Part shown: one piece after another, positions 19,325 through 27,743 of the stretch
Layout: every line of letters begins with the position of its first letter
Position numbering within the stretch: position 1 is the stretch's first letter
Assembly (NCBI RefSeq): GCF_000759535.1
Contig: NZ_CP009455.1
Location: forward strand, 2,914,001-2,978,000
From: Pseudomonas cremoricolorata
GTDB taxonomy: Bacteria > Pseudomonadota > Gammaproteobacteria > Pseudomonadales > Pseudomonadaceae
DNA length: 64,000 nt
Direction: 5' to 3'
The notes under the pieces: model-generated
What the model saw: only the letters and a program-made list of their open reading frames with translations
The model's database searches: none
What the model was told of the DNA's origin: nothing
Position numbers and translations under genes: made by a program

Positions 19325-20043
19325 GGTCGCTCTCCTGAAGTGGGGGGCTGATCGTCGTCCGGAATGTTCATCTCGATGCCCATGCGCTGCCCCTCCTGAA
19401 GGATGTGGCGGCGCATCTGGGCGCTGGCCTGAGCGCTGTTCTTCTCGCGGATCGCGCGCACCACCGCTTCATTTTCCGCAAGCCGTGCGGCCAGGTGCTC
19501 AGGCGATTTGCGCAGCATGTCGGCGCTTTGCTTGAGCGCGTTGCCGGTCTGTTGCACCACGCTCTGGAAGATTGGGTTGGTGGTCAGCGCGAACAGCTCT
19601 TCGTGAAAAGCGATGTAGGCCGAAACGCCGGCTTCACCGTCGTTGGCTTCGAGTGCCTCCCGCATGTCCATGAGGGTCAGGCGCAGTTGGCCGATGTCCT
19701 GACTGTTGGCTGACTGCGCCACCAGGCCGACGATGAACGGTTCGAGGGTGTAGCGCAGTTGCAGTACGTCGGCCAGGCTGGCGGCGGCAACACTTTCACC
19801 GGCCTGGGCCAGCGTGGCGCTGTCGACATCCAGCACCAGCACCCCTTTGCCGGGCAGCGAACGCAGCAGGCCAAGGGTTTCTAGCACCGTCACGGCTTCG
19901 CGCAAGCTGGGCCGGCTGATGCCCAACTGCTCGGCCAGCTCGCGCTGGCCGGGCAGCATTTCACCACTACGCCACTGGCCACGGGCCAGCGCCTGGCGCA
20001 GCTTGTCCACGACAGAGTTGACCACGGTCGATGAGCTGATCAC
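19321..20043 (-). CDS. GntR-family regulator (FadR/FCD type)
   Basis: 240 aa from GTG at 20043 with TGGAG upstream. Winged helix (LPGQRELAEQLGISRPSLREAV) followed by an FCD domain (FHEELFALTTNPIF). It lies 76 bp after the dicarboxylate transporter gene on the same strand and likely controls it; two GGTCTNACC palindromes upstream of the transporter are plausible targets. Confidence 0.86.
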   Translation of the reverse strand: MISSSTVVNSVVDKLRQALARGQWRSGEMLPGQRELAEQLGISRPSLREAVTVLETLGLLRSLPGKGVLVLDVDSATLAQAGESVAAASLADVLQLRYTLEPFIVGLVAQSANSQDIGQLRLTLMDMREALEANDGEAGVSAYIAFHEELFALTTNPIFQSVVQQTGNALKQSADMLRKSPEHLAARLAENEAVVRAIREKNSAQASAQMRRHILQEGQRMGIEMNIPDDDQPPTSGERP

Positions 20044-20119
20044 GGTTGACTCCAGAGGAGTGGATGCATCTTGGCTCCTTGCCCGCTGGCGACGTTGGCC
20101 GGCGGGCGATTGGCTACTG

Positions 20120-21421
20120 CTATTGATGGGCGGTGCCTGGCTTGCGCGTACTCATGGCAAAGCCTGGCTTGCCGGCGAGTACGTTGTTGGCGCGTTCCAG
20201 ATCGATGTCTTTTTCCCAGCGGGCAATGGCCACGGTCGCGACGCAGTTGCCGATCAGGTTGGTCAGTGCGCGGCCGATGCCCATGAACCAGTCGACCGCT
20301 AGCACCAGTACCAGGCCGACCACCGGAATCGCCGGCACGGCCGTCAAGGTCGCGGCAAGAATCACCAGCGCGGAGCCTGGGATGCCGTGAGCCCCCTTGG
20401 AAGTCACCAGCGACACCAGCAGGATTGTAAGCAGATCGGTCATCGCCAGGGGTGTACCGGTGGCATTGGCAATGAAGACGATGGCCAGGGTCAGGTAGAT
20501 CGAGAAACCGTCGAGGTTGAACGAGTAGCCCGTGGGAATCACCAGGCCCACCGTCGAGCTGCCGATACCCAGATGTTCCAGCTTGCGCATGATCTGCGGC
20601 AGCACCGCATCGGAAGACGCCGTGCCCAGCACGATGGTCAGCTCTTCACGCAGGTATTTGATCAGCGGAATCAGCTTGAGCCCGGACACGCGCATGACGG
20701 TGCCCAGAATGATCAGCACGAACCCGGCGCAGGTTAGGTAGAACAGCGCCACCAGGCCGCCCAGGTGCTGCAGCGACTCCAGGCCGTACTTGCTGGTGGT
20801 GAAGGCGATGGCGCCGAACACGCCGATCGGCGCCAGGCGCACGATCATGCCCATGATGCGGAACACCACATGGCTCAGTTCGTTGATCAATCGGGAAATG
20901 CCCGAAGCAGGCTCGCCGACCAGGTTCAGTGCGCTGCCGAACAGCACCGAGAACAGCAGCACCTGGAGGATGTTGTTGTCGGCGAAGGCGCCGACCACCG
21001 AGGTGGGGATCAGGTCCATGAGGAACGCGGCGGTGCCGTGGATGTGCTGGCCGCGTTCGGCCAGGCCATTGGCATCGGCGCTCGACAATTGGTCGAGGTG
21101 GATGTTGGCGCCGGTGCCGATGCCACTGGTGAAGGCGAACACCAGGCCGATCACCAGTGCCAGGGTGGTCAGCACTTCGAAGTAGATCACTGACTTCAGG
21201 CCGATACGGCCGACTTTCTTCAGGTCGCCAGCGCCGGAAATGCCGCTGACCACCACGCAGAACACGATGATGCCGATGAGCATCTTGATCAGTTTGATGA
21301 ACCCGTCACCGAGGGGTTTTAGCTGGAGGGACACTTCAGGGAAGCTGAGGCCACAGATGACGCCGAGGGCGAGGCCTAGCACCACTTGCAGGAAGATCGA
21401 ACGCGAGCACCACTTGAGCAT
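20120..21421 (-). CDS. Dicarboxylate/amino acid:cation symporter (DAACS, DctA-like)
   Basis: 433 aa with eight or more membrane segments. Hallmarks are the serine-rich hairpin region TASSDAVLPQIMRKLE and the helix-7 motif GYSFNLDG. Family substrates are C4-dicarboxylates or acidic amino acids; which one cannot be told. It is first in an apparent operon with two GntR regulators. Confidence 0.88.
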   Translation of the reverse strand: MLKWCSRSIFLQVVLGLALGVICGLSFPEVSLQLKPLGDGFIKLIKMLIGIIVFCVVVSGISGAGDLKKVGRIGLKSVIYFEVLTTLALVIGLVFAFTSGIGTGANIHLDQLSSADANGLAERGQHIHGTAAFLMDLIPTSVVGAFADNNILQVLLFSVLFGSALNLVGEPASGISRLINELSHVVFRIMGMIVRLAPIGVFGAIAFTTSKYGLESLQHLGGLVALFYLTCAGFVLIILGTVMRVSGLKLIPLIKYLREELTIVLGTASSDAVLPQIMRKLEHLGIGSSTVGLVIPTGYSFNLDGFSIYLTLAIVFIANATGTPLAMTDLLTILLVSLVTSKGAHGIPGSALVILAATLTAVPAIPVVGLVLVLAVDWFMGIGRALTNLIGNCVATVAIARWEKDIDLERANNVLAGKPGFAMSTRKPGTAHQ

Positions 21422-21502
21422 GGGAGGAGTCTCTTGGTCGGTGTCCTTGCTTCACAGCCTTTCCCGTGAGCGAAACCCTGCAAGCGCGGACTTAATTATT
21501 GT

Positions 21503-21587
21503 GGTCTTACCGGTTTGTCCAGTGCCGGCCCACTCTACGCCCCCTGTTTTCGGCATTGCAAGGTGTTTTAGTTAGGCCGGTCTGACC
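21503..21587. promoter_or_regulatory. Pair of GGTCT-N-ACC palindromes, candidate GntR operators
   Basis: GGTCTTACC (21503-21511) and GGTCTGACC (21579-21587) have the GGT-N3-ACC form bound by many FadR-type GntR proteins. They lie 82-166 bp before the transporter gene that is followed by two such regulators. Confidence 0.45.
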
Positions 21588-21646
21588 AGTTGCAGCGTGT
21601 TTCCGCGCTAGCCGCTCTGCGACGGCTGATTGCATTATTCGAGGCG

Positions 21647-21685
21647 AAAAAAAACGGCATGCCGAGTGGGCATGCCGTTTTTTTT
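21647..21685. terminator. Terminator of folD
   Basis: Stem CGGCATGCC (21655-21663) with GGCATGCCG (21669-21677), flanked by eight A and eight T, so it is symmetrical; it ends the leftward folD transcript. Confidence 0.88.
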
Positions 21686-21699
21686 CGCAGCAGATTCGA

Positions 21700-22554
21700 T
21701 CAGCTGTGCAGTTCTTCAGCGGCGAACAAGGTGTTCTCCAGCAGGCAAGCGCGGGTCATAGGGCCGACGCCACCGGGCACCGGAGTGATCCATCCGGCGC
21801 GGGGCAGGGCGGTTTCGTACACCACATCGCCCACCAGCTTGCCGTCTTCCTGACGATTGATGCCGACGTCGATGACGATGGCGCCTTGCTTGATCCATTC
21901 ACCCTTGACCAGACCGGGCTTGCCCGCAGCCACCACCACCAGGTCAGCGCGGCCGACTTGGCCGGCCAGGTCTTTGGTGAAGCGGTGGCACACGGTGATG
22001 GTGCAGCCGGCCAGCAGCAGTTCCATCGCCATGGGCCGGCCAACGATGTTGGAGGCGCCGACGATCACCGCGTTCATGCCATACAGGTTCTGACCGGTGC
22101 TTTCCAGCAGGGTCATGATGCCCTTGGGCGTGCAGGGGCGCAGCAGCGGGATGCGCTGGGCCAGGCGGCCAACGTTATAGGGGTGGAAACCATCGACGTC
22201 CTTGTCCGGGCGGATGCGCTCGAGCAGGCGGGAGGCGTCGAGGTGCGCCGGCAGCGGCAGTTGCAGCAGGATGCCGTCGATGCTGGCATCGTCGTTGAGG
22301 CGATCGATCAGCGCGGTGAGGTCATCTTGCGTGGTGGTCGCAGGCAGGTCGAATGCCTGGGACATGAAGCCAACCTCTTCGCAGTCCTTGCGCTTGTGCG
22401 AGACATAGACTTGGGAGGCGGGGTCGGTACCGACCAGAATCACCGCCAGGCCCGGTGTGCGCAGGCCCTGTTGGCGGCGTTCAACGACACGTTGGGCGAT
22501 CTGCTTGCGCAGGTTGGCGGCGATCGCCTTGCCATCGATAAGGTGTGCAGTCAT
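21700..22554 (-). CDS. folD: FolD, methylene-THF dehydrogenase/methenyl-THF cyclohydrolase
   Basis: 284 aa from ATG at 22554, the standard FolD length. Visible signatures are [14 protein letters not shown] (catalytic lysine region), [10 protein letters not shown] and PCTPKG, then the Rossmann motif [14 protein letters not shown] for NADP. Cytoplasmic one-carbon metabolism enzyme. Confidence 0.96.
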   Translation of the reverse strand: MTAHLIDGKAIAANLRKQIAQRVVERRQQGLRTPGLAVILVGTDPASQVYVSHKRKDCEEVGFMSQAFDLPATTTQDDLTALIDRLNDDASIDGILLQLPLPAHLDASRLLERIRPDKDVDGFHPYNVGRLAQRIPLLRPCTPKGIMTLLESTGQNLYGMNAVIVGASNIVGRPMAMELLLAGCTITVCHRFTKDLAGQVGRADLVVVAAGKPGLVKGEWIKQGAIVIDVGINRQEDGKLVGDVVYETALPRAGWITPVPGGVGPMTRACLLENTLFAAEELHS

Positions 22555-22689
22555 AGACGCGTGTTTAACCATCGAGATGAGAACATAAAAGAGGCGGCAT
22601 TCTCGCACGACCGACCGTGAGGGCAAAAGCACGCGGTCGGGCAAATCCTCTAACTCCTTCAATAAGCTAAATTTTTTTTGACAAACCTG

Positions 22690-22716
22690 TTGACGACTTG
22701 CGGGCTCGTCTATAAC
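22690..22716 (+). promoter_or_regulatory. Likely promoter of the tRNA cluster
   Basis: TTGACG (22690-22695) and TATAAC (22711-22716) with a 15-bp gap, about 130 bp before tRNA-Arg. The short spacing makes the exact -35 uncertain. Confidence 0.4.
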
Positions 22717-22843
22717 ATTCGTCGCACTTGTCGGGCAGAGCCTAGCACTGGTTAGCAAGGTCAGGCAGAATGAGTGGATTTATCGGCTTGTTCGGTACGG
22801 CTAAAAGTTGATTTGCAATCTCAACAGAAAGCAGATTGAATAT

Positions 22844-22920
22844 GCGCCCGTAGCTCAGCTGGATAGAGCATCCGCCTTCTAAGCGGATGGTCGCAGGTTC
22901 GAGTCCTGCCGGGTGCGCCA
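22844..22920 (+). tRNA. tRNA-Arg (TCT)
   Basis: 77 nt with encoded CCA; cloverleaf with anticodon loop CTTCTAA and T-arm GGTTCGAGTCC. Confidence 0.96.
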
Positions 22921-22971
22921 CTAAGGCAGCTTTGGCAAGCAAGTGAAGTTTCAACGTAACACCGCAATATG

Positions 22972-23047
22972 GTGGGCGTAGCTCAGTTGGTAGAGCGCTG
23001 GATTGTGATTCCAGTTGTCGTGGGTTCGATTCCCATCGTCCACCCCA
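22972..23047 (+). tRNA. tRNA-His (GTG)
   Basis: 76 nt with encoded CCA and the histidine-specific extra 5' G; anticodon GTG in the loop of stem CTGGA/TCCAG. Confidence 0.96.
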
Positions 23048-23104
23048 TATTTTACGAAGGCGCCTTGATTGTATAATCTGGCGCCTTTGTTTTAAGTGTT
23101 GCAT

Positions 23105-23189
23105 GCGGACGTGGTGAAATTGGTAGACACACTGGATTTAGGTTCCAGCGGCGCAAGCTGTAAGAGTTCGAGTCTCTTCGTCCGCACCA
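23105..23189 (+). tRNA. tRNA-Leu (TAG), phage integration target
   Basis: 85 nt with a long variable arm and encoded CCA; anticodon TAG. Its 3' 55 bases are the left copy of the prophage direct repeat, so the gene is kept intact by the integrated element. Confidence 0.96.
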
Positions 23190-23193
23190 TCTT
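23135..23193. repeat. attL
   Basis: 59 bp identical to 62845-62903, covering the anticodon loop through the 3' end of tRNA-Leu plus CTT beyond. Confidence 0.93.
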
Positions 23194-23198
23194 TTAAA

Positions 23199-24308
23199 TC
23201 AAGGGGTTACGAGCTTTAACAACGCTCCCCCTTGACCCGCTGGAACTTCAGCGTGAACAGAACGTGAACTTGAACGTTCACGGCCCTGATCCAGCACCCT
23301 TACCGCATCCCTTACCCTGGCCGGCGCCAAGTGCGCATATCGCTCCGTCATCATGACGGTCGAGTGGCCAAGCAGATCCCTGACTTCCGCCAGCGCAACG
23401 CCGGCACTGATCAGATGCGCAGCACAGGTGTGCCGCAGATCGTGAATCGTGAAGTCGTCAATCCCTGCTTTTTTGCATGCCTTGTTGAATCCGGTGCGCA
23501 GGCACAGCACTCGCTCGCCATTGCCCCTGGCGAACACCCAGGGTGTAGAAGGGCAGTGCTCAGCCCTGAACGCCATCATCTTTTTCAAAGCGTCGATCGC
23601 GCCGTCGTTCAATGGGATGCTGCGGCGCTTGCCGGCCTTGGTGTGCACGCCTTCCAAATAGACGAGCTCGTTGGCGAAATCCACTCGCCGCCACTCCAGC
23701 CCCAGCATTTCCTCTTTCCGGCAACCCGTGTTCACGGCCAGTCGGATAAACGCCTCAAGCAACAGGCCAAACTTCTGTGCTCGAGCAGCACGGCACAGAC
23801 TCTCGACCTCTGCCCGCGTCAGCCACCGCACCCTGCCTTCAGGTTCCCTCATCTTGCGGCCCTTCACCGGGTTCGGCAGGCCCCACTCGTACTCGACGTT
23901 GCACCAGTTGATTGCTGCAGATAGTGCGGCCAACTCCCTGTTGATGGTTGCAGCGGACACGCCGTCGGCAACCCGCCTATCCATGTATGCCCGGATGTCC
24001 TTTCCGGCTAGGTCATTCATCACCATGCCTGTAAAATGACCGCGCAGCGCCTTTACCCTATTGGTCGTTGTCTCGTAGCTGCGTTGGTGCTGGCTGGCGT
24101 TACGCAGATACGGGAGCATCACTTCGTTGAAGGATCGGGGCGGGTTCACGCCCCATTCCTTTTCTTTCCAGACGTCCGCCCGGGCCTGCTGCTCTAGTGC
24201 TTTTGCCGCCGCATAGTCGGCAGTGCCAGAAGAGCGTCTAACTCTTTTTCCATCTGATTGGGTGATAAAGATCCACCAATACGGCGAATCGTCTCGTTTG
24301 TAGGGCAT
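23199..24308 (-). CDS. Phage integrase (tyrosine recombinase)
   Basis: 369 aa from ATG at 24308 with GGAT upstream. An N-terminal arm-binding region, a SAM-like core (about 60-145) and a catalytic domain carry R197 (NTGCRKEE), K224, H289 and R292 (IHDLRHT), H315 (GHS) and the nucleophile Y324 (TERYAHL). The gene ends 9 bp from the repaired tRNA, the usual arrangement for integration into a tRNA 3' end. Its start lies inside the upstream excisionase-like gene (115-bp overlap in another frame). Confidence 0.95.
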   Translation of the reverse strand: MPYKRDDSPYWWIFITQSDGKRVRRSSGTADYAAAKALEQQARADVWKEKEWGVNPPRSFNEVMLPYLRNASQHQRSYETTTNRVKALRGHFTGMVMNDLAGKDIRAYMDRRVADGVSAATINRELAALSAAINWCNVEYEWGLPNPVKGRKMREPEGRVRWLTRAEVESLCRAARAQKFGLLLEAFIRLAVNTGCRKEEMLGLEWRRVDFANELVYLEGVHTKAGKRRSIPLNDGAIDALKKMMAFRAEHCPSTPWVFARGNGERVLCLRTGFNKACKKAGIDDFTIHDLRHTCAAHLISAGVALAEVRDLLGHSTVMMTERYAHLAPARVRDAVRVLDQGRERSSSRSVHAEVPAGQGGALLKLVTP

Positions 24309-24514
24309 TCGGTATCCTCCGACATGCCGCCCGCGGCCCGAATACTAGCAGCGGCGGCATCGTCGATCATCTGTTGCAGTTTTTCGGCATGCACCCTGAC
24401 CCCGCGCTTCATCCAGCGAACGGTCGGAATGCGGCCTTCGGTGGCCATCCGGTAAGCGGTGGCCCGGCTGACACAAAGCAGGTCGGCTGCTTGCTCAACG
24501 GAAATCAGGGACAT
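24194..24514 (-). CDS. Excisionase-like helix-turn-helix protein
   Basis: 106 aa from ATG at 24514 (GGAG upstream). Residues 1-45 form a MerR/excisionase-type winged helix: ISVEQAADLLCVSRATAYRMATEGRIP, in parts. Position directly before int, with a 115-bp overlap, fits a recombination directionality factor. A general transcription factor is the alternative. Confidence 0.7.
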   Translation of the reverse strand: MSLISVEQAADLLCVSRATAYRMATEGRIPTVRWMKRGVRVHAEKLQQMIDDAAAASIRAAGGMSEDTECPTNETIRRIGGSLSPNQMEKELDALLALPTMRRQKH

Positions 24515-24551
24515 GGTGGTCTCCGCGCCGCCGGCGGCGGCAGGTTGGTGG

Positions 24552-24779
24552 TCAGTCGTTGCCTTCCGTGATCCGATGCTCAACGCCCATCGAGCGCACT
24601 TCTGCTGCACCCATGAAAACCAGGTCGAGCGCAGCGCCTTGCAGGCTGCCGACGGCGTCGGTGCCTTCGTCGTCTTCTGACAGAACTGGAAGGGCCAGAT
24701 GGCGAATCTGGTCGATGCCAACGCCTTCTGGGATGTCGTACCGCGTTGTGACAGTGGTGGTGACGGTAATTACGGGCAT
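24552..24779 (-). CDS. Small phage protein of unknown function
   Basis: 75 aa, acidic, with a threonine-rich beta-like N-terminus (VITVTTTVTTRYDIP). Start supported by GGAG 5 bp upstream. Not recognised; part of the leftward early operon. Confidence 0.6.
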   Translation of the reverse strand: MPVITVTTTVTTRYDIPEGVGIDQIRHLALPVLSEDDEGTDAVGSLQGAALDLVFMGAAEVRSMGVEHRITEGND

Positions 24780-24830
24780 GCGAGCTCCACGCCCGCGCGC
24801 ATCGGCGGGCTTGAGTAGTAGGGGAAGGGG

Positions 24831-25031
24831 TTAGGCTTCGGTGATTGGCGCGGGGATGGCCTGGGCCTTCCACTCTGGGTCGATCTTCCAGGCGATACAG
24901 GGCGGCTCGATCCTGCTTTTGTAGCCACCGAGCCAGTAGTGGCCGCTGTGCTTCGATGCTCCGCAGACGCTGCAGGTGTGCCAGCTACCGAAGCCCCGAG
25001 CAGAGAACGGTTGGTACTGGTGGTTGCTCAC
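24831..25031 (-). CDS. Small phage protein with CxxC knuckle
   Basis: 66 aa from a GTG start at 25031 that overlaps the previous stop (GTGA). It contains HTCSVCGASKHSGH, a likely metal-binding knuckle. Not recognised. The coupled start is the main evidence that it is expressed. Confidence 0.55.
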   Translation of the reverse strand: MSNHQYQPFSARGFGSWHTCSVCGASKHSGHYWLGGYKSRIEPPCIAWKIDPEWKAQAIPAPITEA

Positions 25032-25426
25032 GGCATCAGCTCCTTCGGCACCTGGACATGGCTGCCCAGCTTGCTCTCCACCAGCGAACGGCAGAACGCG
25101 ACCAGCGCCGTCGGCCCATAGTGCCAGCGCACCGTGTTGCCAGGCCCGGCCCAGTAGCAGGTGTCGGTGCCGCCCATGTAGGCGTTCCACTGGCAGCCGC
25201 CGCGGTGCTTGTCGATCAGTGGTCCGCCATGTACCCAGCTGGTAGAGGGCCGGTAGCCATAGCCCAAGGCGGCGCCGCGGGCGGTGCAACTGCTCGGCTC
25301 ACCCTGGGGGCTGATGATGCAGGTGTGATCCTCGCTGTCCTGGGTGTAGCCCTCGGCCATGGCCACCGCCCAATCCAGCGCTGCACCGGTGAGGTTGGAT
25401 GCCCTGACGCTGATTGTGTCGGTCAT
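25028..25426 (-). CDS. DUF2591/NinX-like phage protein
   Basis: 132 aa from ATG at 25426 (ATGA overlap with the previous gene). The N-terminus VRASNLTGAALDWAVAMAEG is the DUF2591 hallmark, and the aromatic-rich C-terminus fits. Function unknown in the family. Confidence 0.7.
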   Translation of the reverse strand: MTDTISVRASNLTGAALDWAVAMAEGYTQDSEDHTCIISPQGEPSSCTARGAALGYGYRPSTSWVHGGPLIDKHRGGCQWNAYMGGTDTCYWAGPGNTVRWHYGPTALVAFCRSLVESKLGSHVQVPKELMP

Positions 25427-25668
25427 GGCTGCACCTTGCGGATCGATGGGAAGGGGTATGACTCGGGTTTGTTTCCGTGGAAGCAAGCGATCCACTCGCC
25501 ATAATCGGGGGTCCACTGCCGGCCGCACTCGGTCTGCACGTAGCGTTTAGCGACCTTGCTGATTTTCTGGATGCCCATGCTATTGAAGTTTCGATCCAGG
25601 CACTCGACCTCATCGCCAACAGCCAGGGCCGGGAGTCTCTCGCTGACTTTGTATGTAAGCTCGCTCAC
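25423..25668 (-). CDS. Phage protein of unknown function
   Basis: 81 aa from GTG at 25668. The start sits in a 19-bp sequence (25664-25682) that is repeated exactly at the start of the next gene upstream in the operon. The protein looks like a small beta-barrel (YKVSERLPALAVGDEVECLD). Not recognised. Confidence 0.6.
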   Translation of the reverse strand: MSELTYKVSERLPALAVGDEVECLDRNFNSMGIQKISKVAKRYVQTECGRQWTPDYGEWIACFHGNKPESYPFPSIRKVQP

Positions 25669-25671
25669 AGC

Positions 25672-25926
25672 TCATACCTCTCGGTGAAGTTTCTGTTGCC
25701 GCGCGTACTCGTCGGCATTGGCTTCGCAGGCGATACCCTGGCAGCCATGCTCATGGCAGGTTGTCAGGTTGCAAGCCTTGCGAAACCCGCTGCCGCCGCA
25801 CATTCCGCAGTCACCTTGGCGGTGATCAGGGCAGGGATATATCTCCCATGCCCTGCGCCATTTCTCATGAGGTCCCAGCATTCCGGCGCCGGCGTCTGGT
25901 ACCAGTGCAGTCGATGTTCGACTCAC
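25672..25926 (-). CDS. Cysteine-rich phage protein
   Basis: 84 aa from GTG at 25926, overlapping the previous stop (GTGAG). It has CPDHRQGDCGMCGGSGFRKAC and CHEHGCQGIAC (given in two parts), so probably one or two zinc sites; CGMCGGSG resembles a DnaJ-type zinc knuckle. Function unknown. Confidence 0.6.
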   Translation of the reverse strand: MSRTSTALVPDAGAGMLGPHEKWRRAWEIYPCPDHRQGDCGMCGGSGFRKACNLTTCHEHGCQGIACEANADEYARQQKLHREV

Positions 25927-26219
25927 AGCTCATACCTCTCATCAATCCAGCGCCCAGGCGCCAGTGCGGGTGTAGGTTCGGGTTGTTGTTCGTGCGGGGA
26001 GAGCTGGCGCTCGTCATGCGCACTGCCATCGCAAGGCCAGTCGGTGCCTCGGCCACAGGTGGGCGCCTTGAGCTGGCTGTCGGGGATGCAGCTGATGCCG
26101 ACGTGGTTGAGGATGTAGCAGGTGACACCGCGCTGGCTGTCGTGCTGCACATCGATGACGTTCTCGGTTGCGCAGGCGCCGGTGGCCAGTAGCAGGAGGC
26201 AGAGGGCGAGGCGGGTCAT
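25923..26219 (-). CDS. Predicted phage lipoprotein
   Basis: 98 aa from ATG at 26219 (ATGA overlap with the gene before). A short hydrophobic signal ends in lipobox ATGAC, and a mature domain with four further cysteines follows. It is an envelope protein encoded in the early lysogenic operon, so lysogenic conversion or superinfection exclusion is possible. No family recognised. Confidence 0.65.
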   Translation of the reverse strand: MTRLALCLLLLATGACATENVIDVQHDSQRGVTCYILNHVGISCIPDSQLKAPTCGRGTDWPCDGSAHDERQLSPHEQQPEPTPALAPGRWIDERYEL

Positions 26220-26863
26220 GGCTGGATCCTCTTGAACTCGACGACCCAGACCCAAGGGTTCACTTCCCATGATTCGGCGCCGTTGATGCCGGTCCAAAGC
26301 AGCTCGAACGACTTGCGGGGATCTGAGCTGTAGGTCTCGATGCCCTCGACGTGCCACCAGTCGCCAAGCTCGGCATGATCGGTGTAAAGGCGAACTCCCT
26401 CGGCCTTGGCCTGATCTTCGGTGATGTGCTGCAATCGCTCGACACGCACGTCGGTGATCTCCAGCAGGATACGGCTGGCCCAGCGCGGCATGTGGATCGA
26501 TGGACGGCCGCGACCTTGAGAGATCATGGCGCAGCCGGTCTGTCGTACGCTGCCATCTGCTGGGTAGGCGATCGGCTCGCCGTGGCTCAGATCGCGCGGC
26601 GTGATCGAGTCGACCTGAGCATCGGCCGCCCACGCCTCACGCACCCACAGGCGGTCGCCAGGTCGGCCATATGGGCATTCGGGGTTGCGCTTGGCCGGGT
26701 CGGGGTGGCGTATGAATGGCTGGCCGACGCCATAGCTGCCGATGTCGCCCTTTGAGCGGGGCTGAATCCTCGCCGGACGTCGTGTTACCGTTTTGCGGCC
26801 GTCCAGGATGGCACGCACCATCGGCGCGCTGAACAGGATCGGGCGTTCCTTTGCTTGAGACAT
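26216..26863 (-). CDS. Phage protein of the type annotated as ASCH-like or morphogenetic
   Basis: 215 aa from ATG at 26863. The N-terminus RPILFSAPMVRAILDGRKTVTRRP is seen widely in proteobacterial phages and resembles the start of ASCH/PUA-like RNA-binding domains. Further motifs are YGRPGDRLWVREAW and RWASRILLEITDVRVERLQ. Role unknown; the label morphogenetic is historical. Confidence 0.65.
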   Translation of the reverse strand: MSQAKERPILFSAPMVRAILDGRKTVTRRPARIQPRSKGDIGSYGVGQPFIRHPDPAKRNPECPYGRPGDRLWVREAWAADAQVDSITPRDLSHGEPIAYPADGSVRQTGCAMISQGRGRPSIHMPRWASRILLEITDVRVERLQHITEDQAKAEGVRLYTDHAELGDWWHVEGIETYSSDPRKSFELLWTGINGAESWEVNPWVWVVEFKRIQP

Positions 26864-26939
26864 AGCTTCGCCTTTGCCGCCATAGCGCGGCAGTAAATAG
26901 AGGGGAGAGGGGTTACAGCGGAGTGGGGCGAATAGGCTT

Positions 26940-27734
26940 TTAAGCTTGCAGCTTCTCGCTGGCCGATTTGAGTTCAGCTTCAGCGCGCTGGCGCCACTCT
27001 GCACCATGTTTCAGGTAGTGGACGATCAGCCAATGAATTACAACGGCCTGCTCGTCCTCGGATTTGGGGGCGATGTTGTGCCCCATGATCCGCAATGCCT
27101 TGGCGATGAAGTGGCAGGTGAAGTTAGGGCGGCCGAGGATCTCGCGGAGGTCGTCAGTCAACTCTGGCAAATTCGAGACAGCCGGCGCGCTCGGCTCTGC
27201 GCTGGCGCATAGGAAAGTCTTAATTCTGTCAGAAGGGCGTTTTATGTAATGGGTGCCTCTGAGCATGTTGCGAATTTCAAGCTCACGACAATCTTCCTCA
27301 GCAATGCGCAACAGCGCATGCGCCTCGGCCAACTGGGTGCGCAGGCTTTCGATGTGCAGTCCATGTTCCACGCAAAAGCACTCTGGAGCGCGCTCAACCC
27401 CGGCACTGTTTGCTGGCGCTGGGTAGGTGTAGAGCGGCCCCAGCTTGGCGATCTCGTCGAGGCAGGCGTTCCAGCTTTCTGCCTTCGCCACGCCTCCGGG
27501 TACGTCCCACCCCTGGGTCGGATCTTTGCGCGCAGGCAGCGCCACCGGCTCTCCCTGGTGCTGCTGGGCTGGCGCAACGGCCAGCATCGCTGCATACGCA
27601 TCCAGCATGTCGGGGTCGTCGATCGTCTGACGCTTCGAATACCACGCCTCTGCAAAGGCGACGATCATTTCGTCGGTCGGCACGCGCGGCACGCTGACCA
27701 TCTCTGTGTTGCTGGATCGGTTTTCTGTGGGCAT
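26940..27734 (-). CDS. Phage protein of unknown function
   Basis: 264 aa, GAGG 7 bp before the start, 9 bp after the methyltransferase gene. It looks composite: an N-terminal part like the short ead/Ea22-type phage proteins (VPTDEMIVAFAEAWYS), a coiled coil near 125-155 and an alpha-helical C-terminus. Not recognised. Confidence 0.55.
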   Translation of the reverse strand: MPTENRSSNTEMVSVPRVPTDEMIVAFAEAWYSKRQTIDDPDMLDAYAAMLAVAPAQQHQGEPVALPARKDPTQGWDVPGGVAKAESWNACLDEIAKLGPLYTYPAPANSAGVERAPECFCVEHGLHIESLRTQLAEAHALLRIAEEDCRELEIRNMLRGTHYIKRPSDRIKTFLCASAEPSAPAVSNLPELTDDLREILGRPNFTCHFIAKALRIMGHNIAPKSEDEQAVVIHWLIVHYLKHGAEWRQRAEAELKSASEKLQA

Positions 27735-27743
27735 GGGGATACC

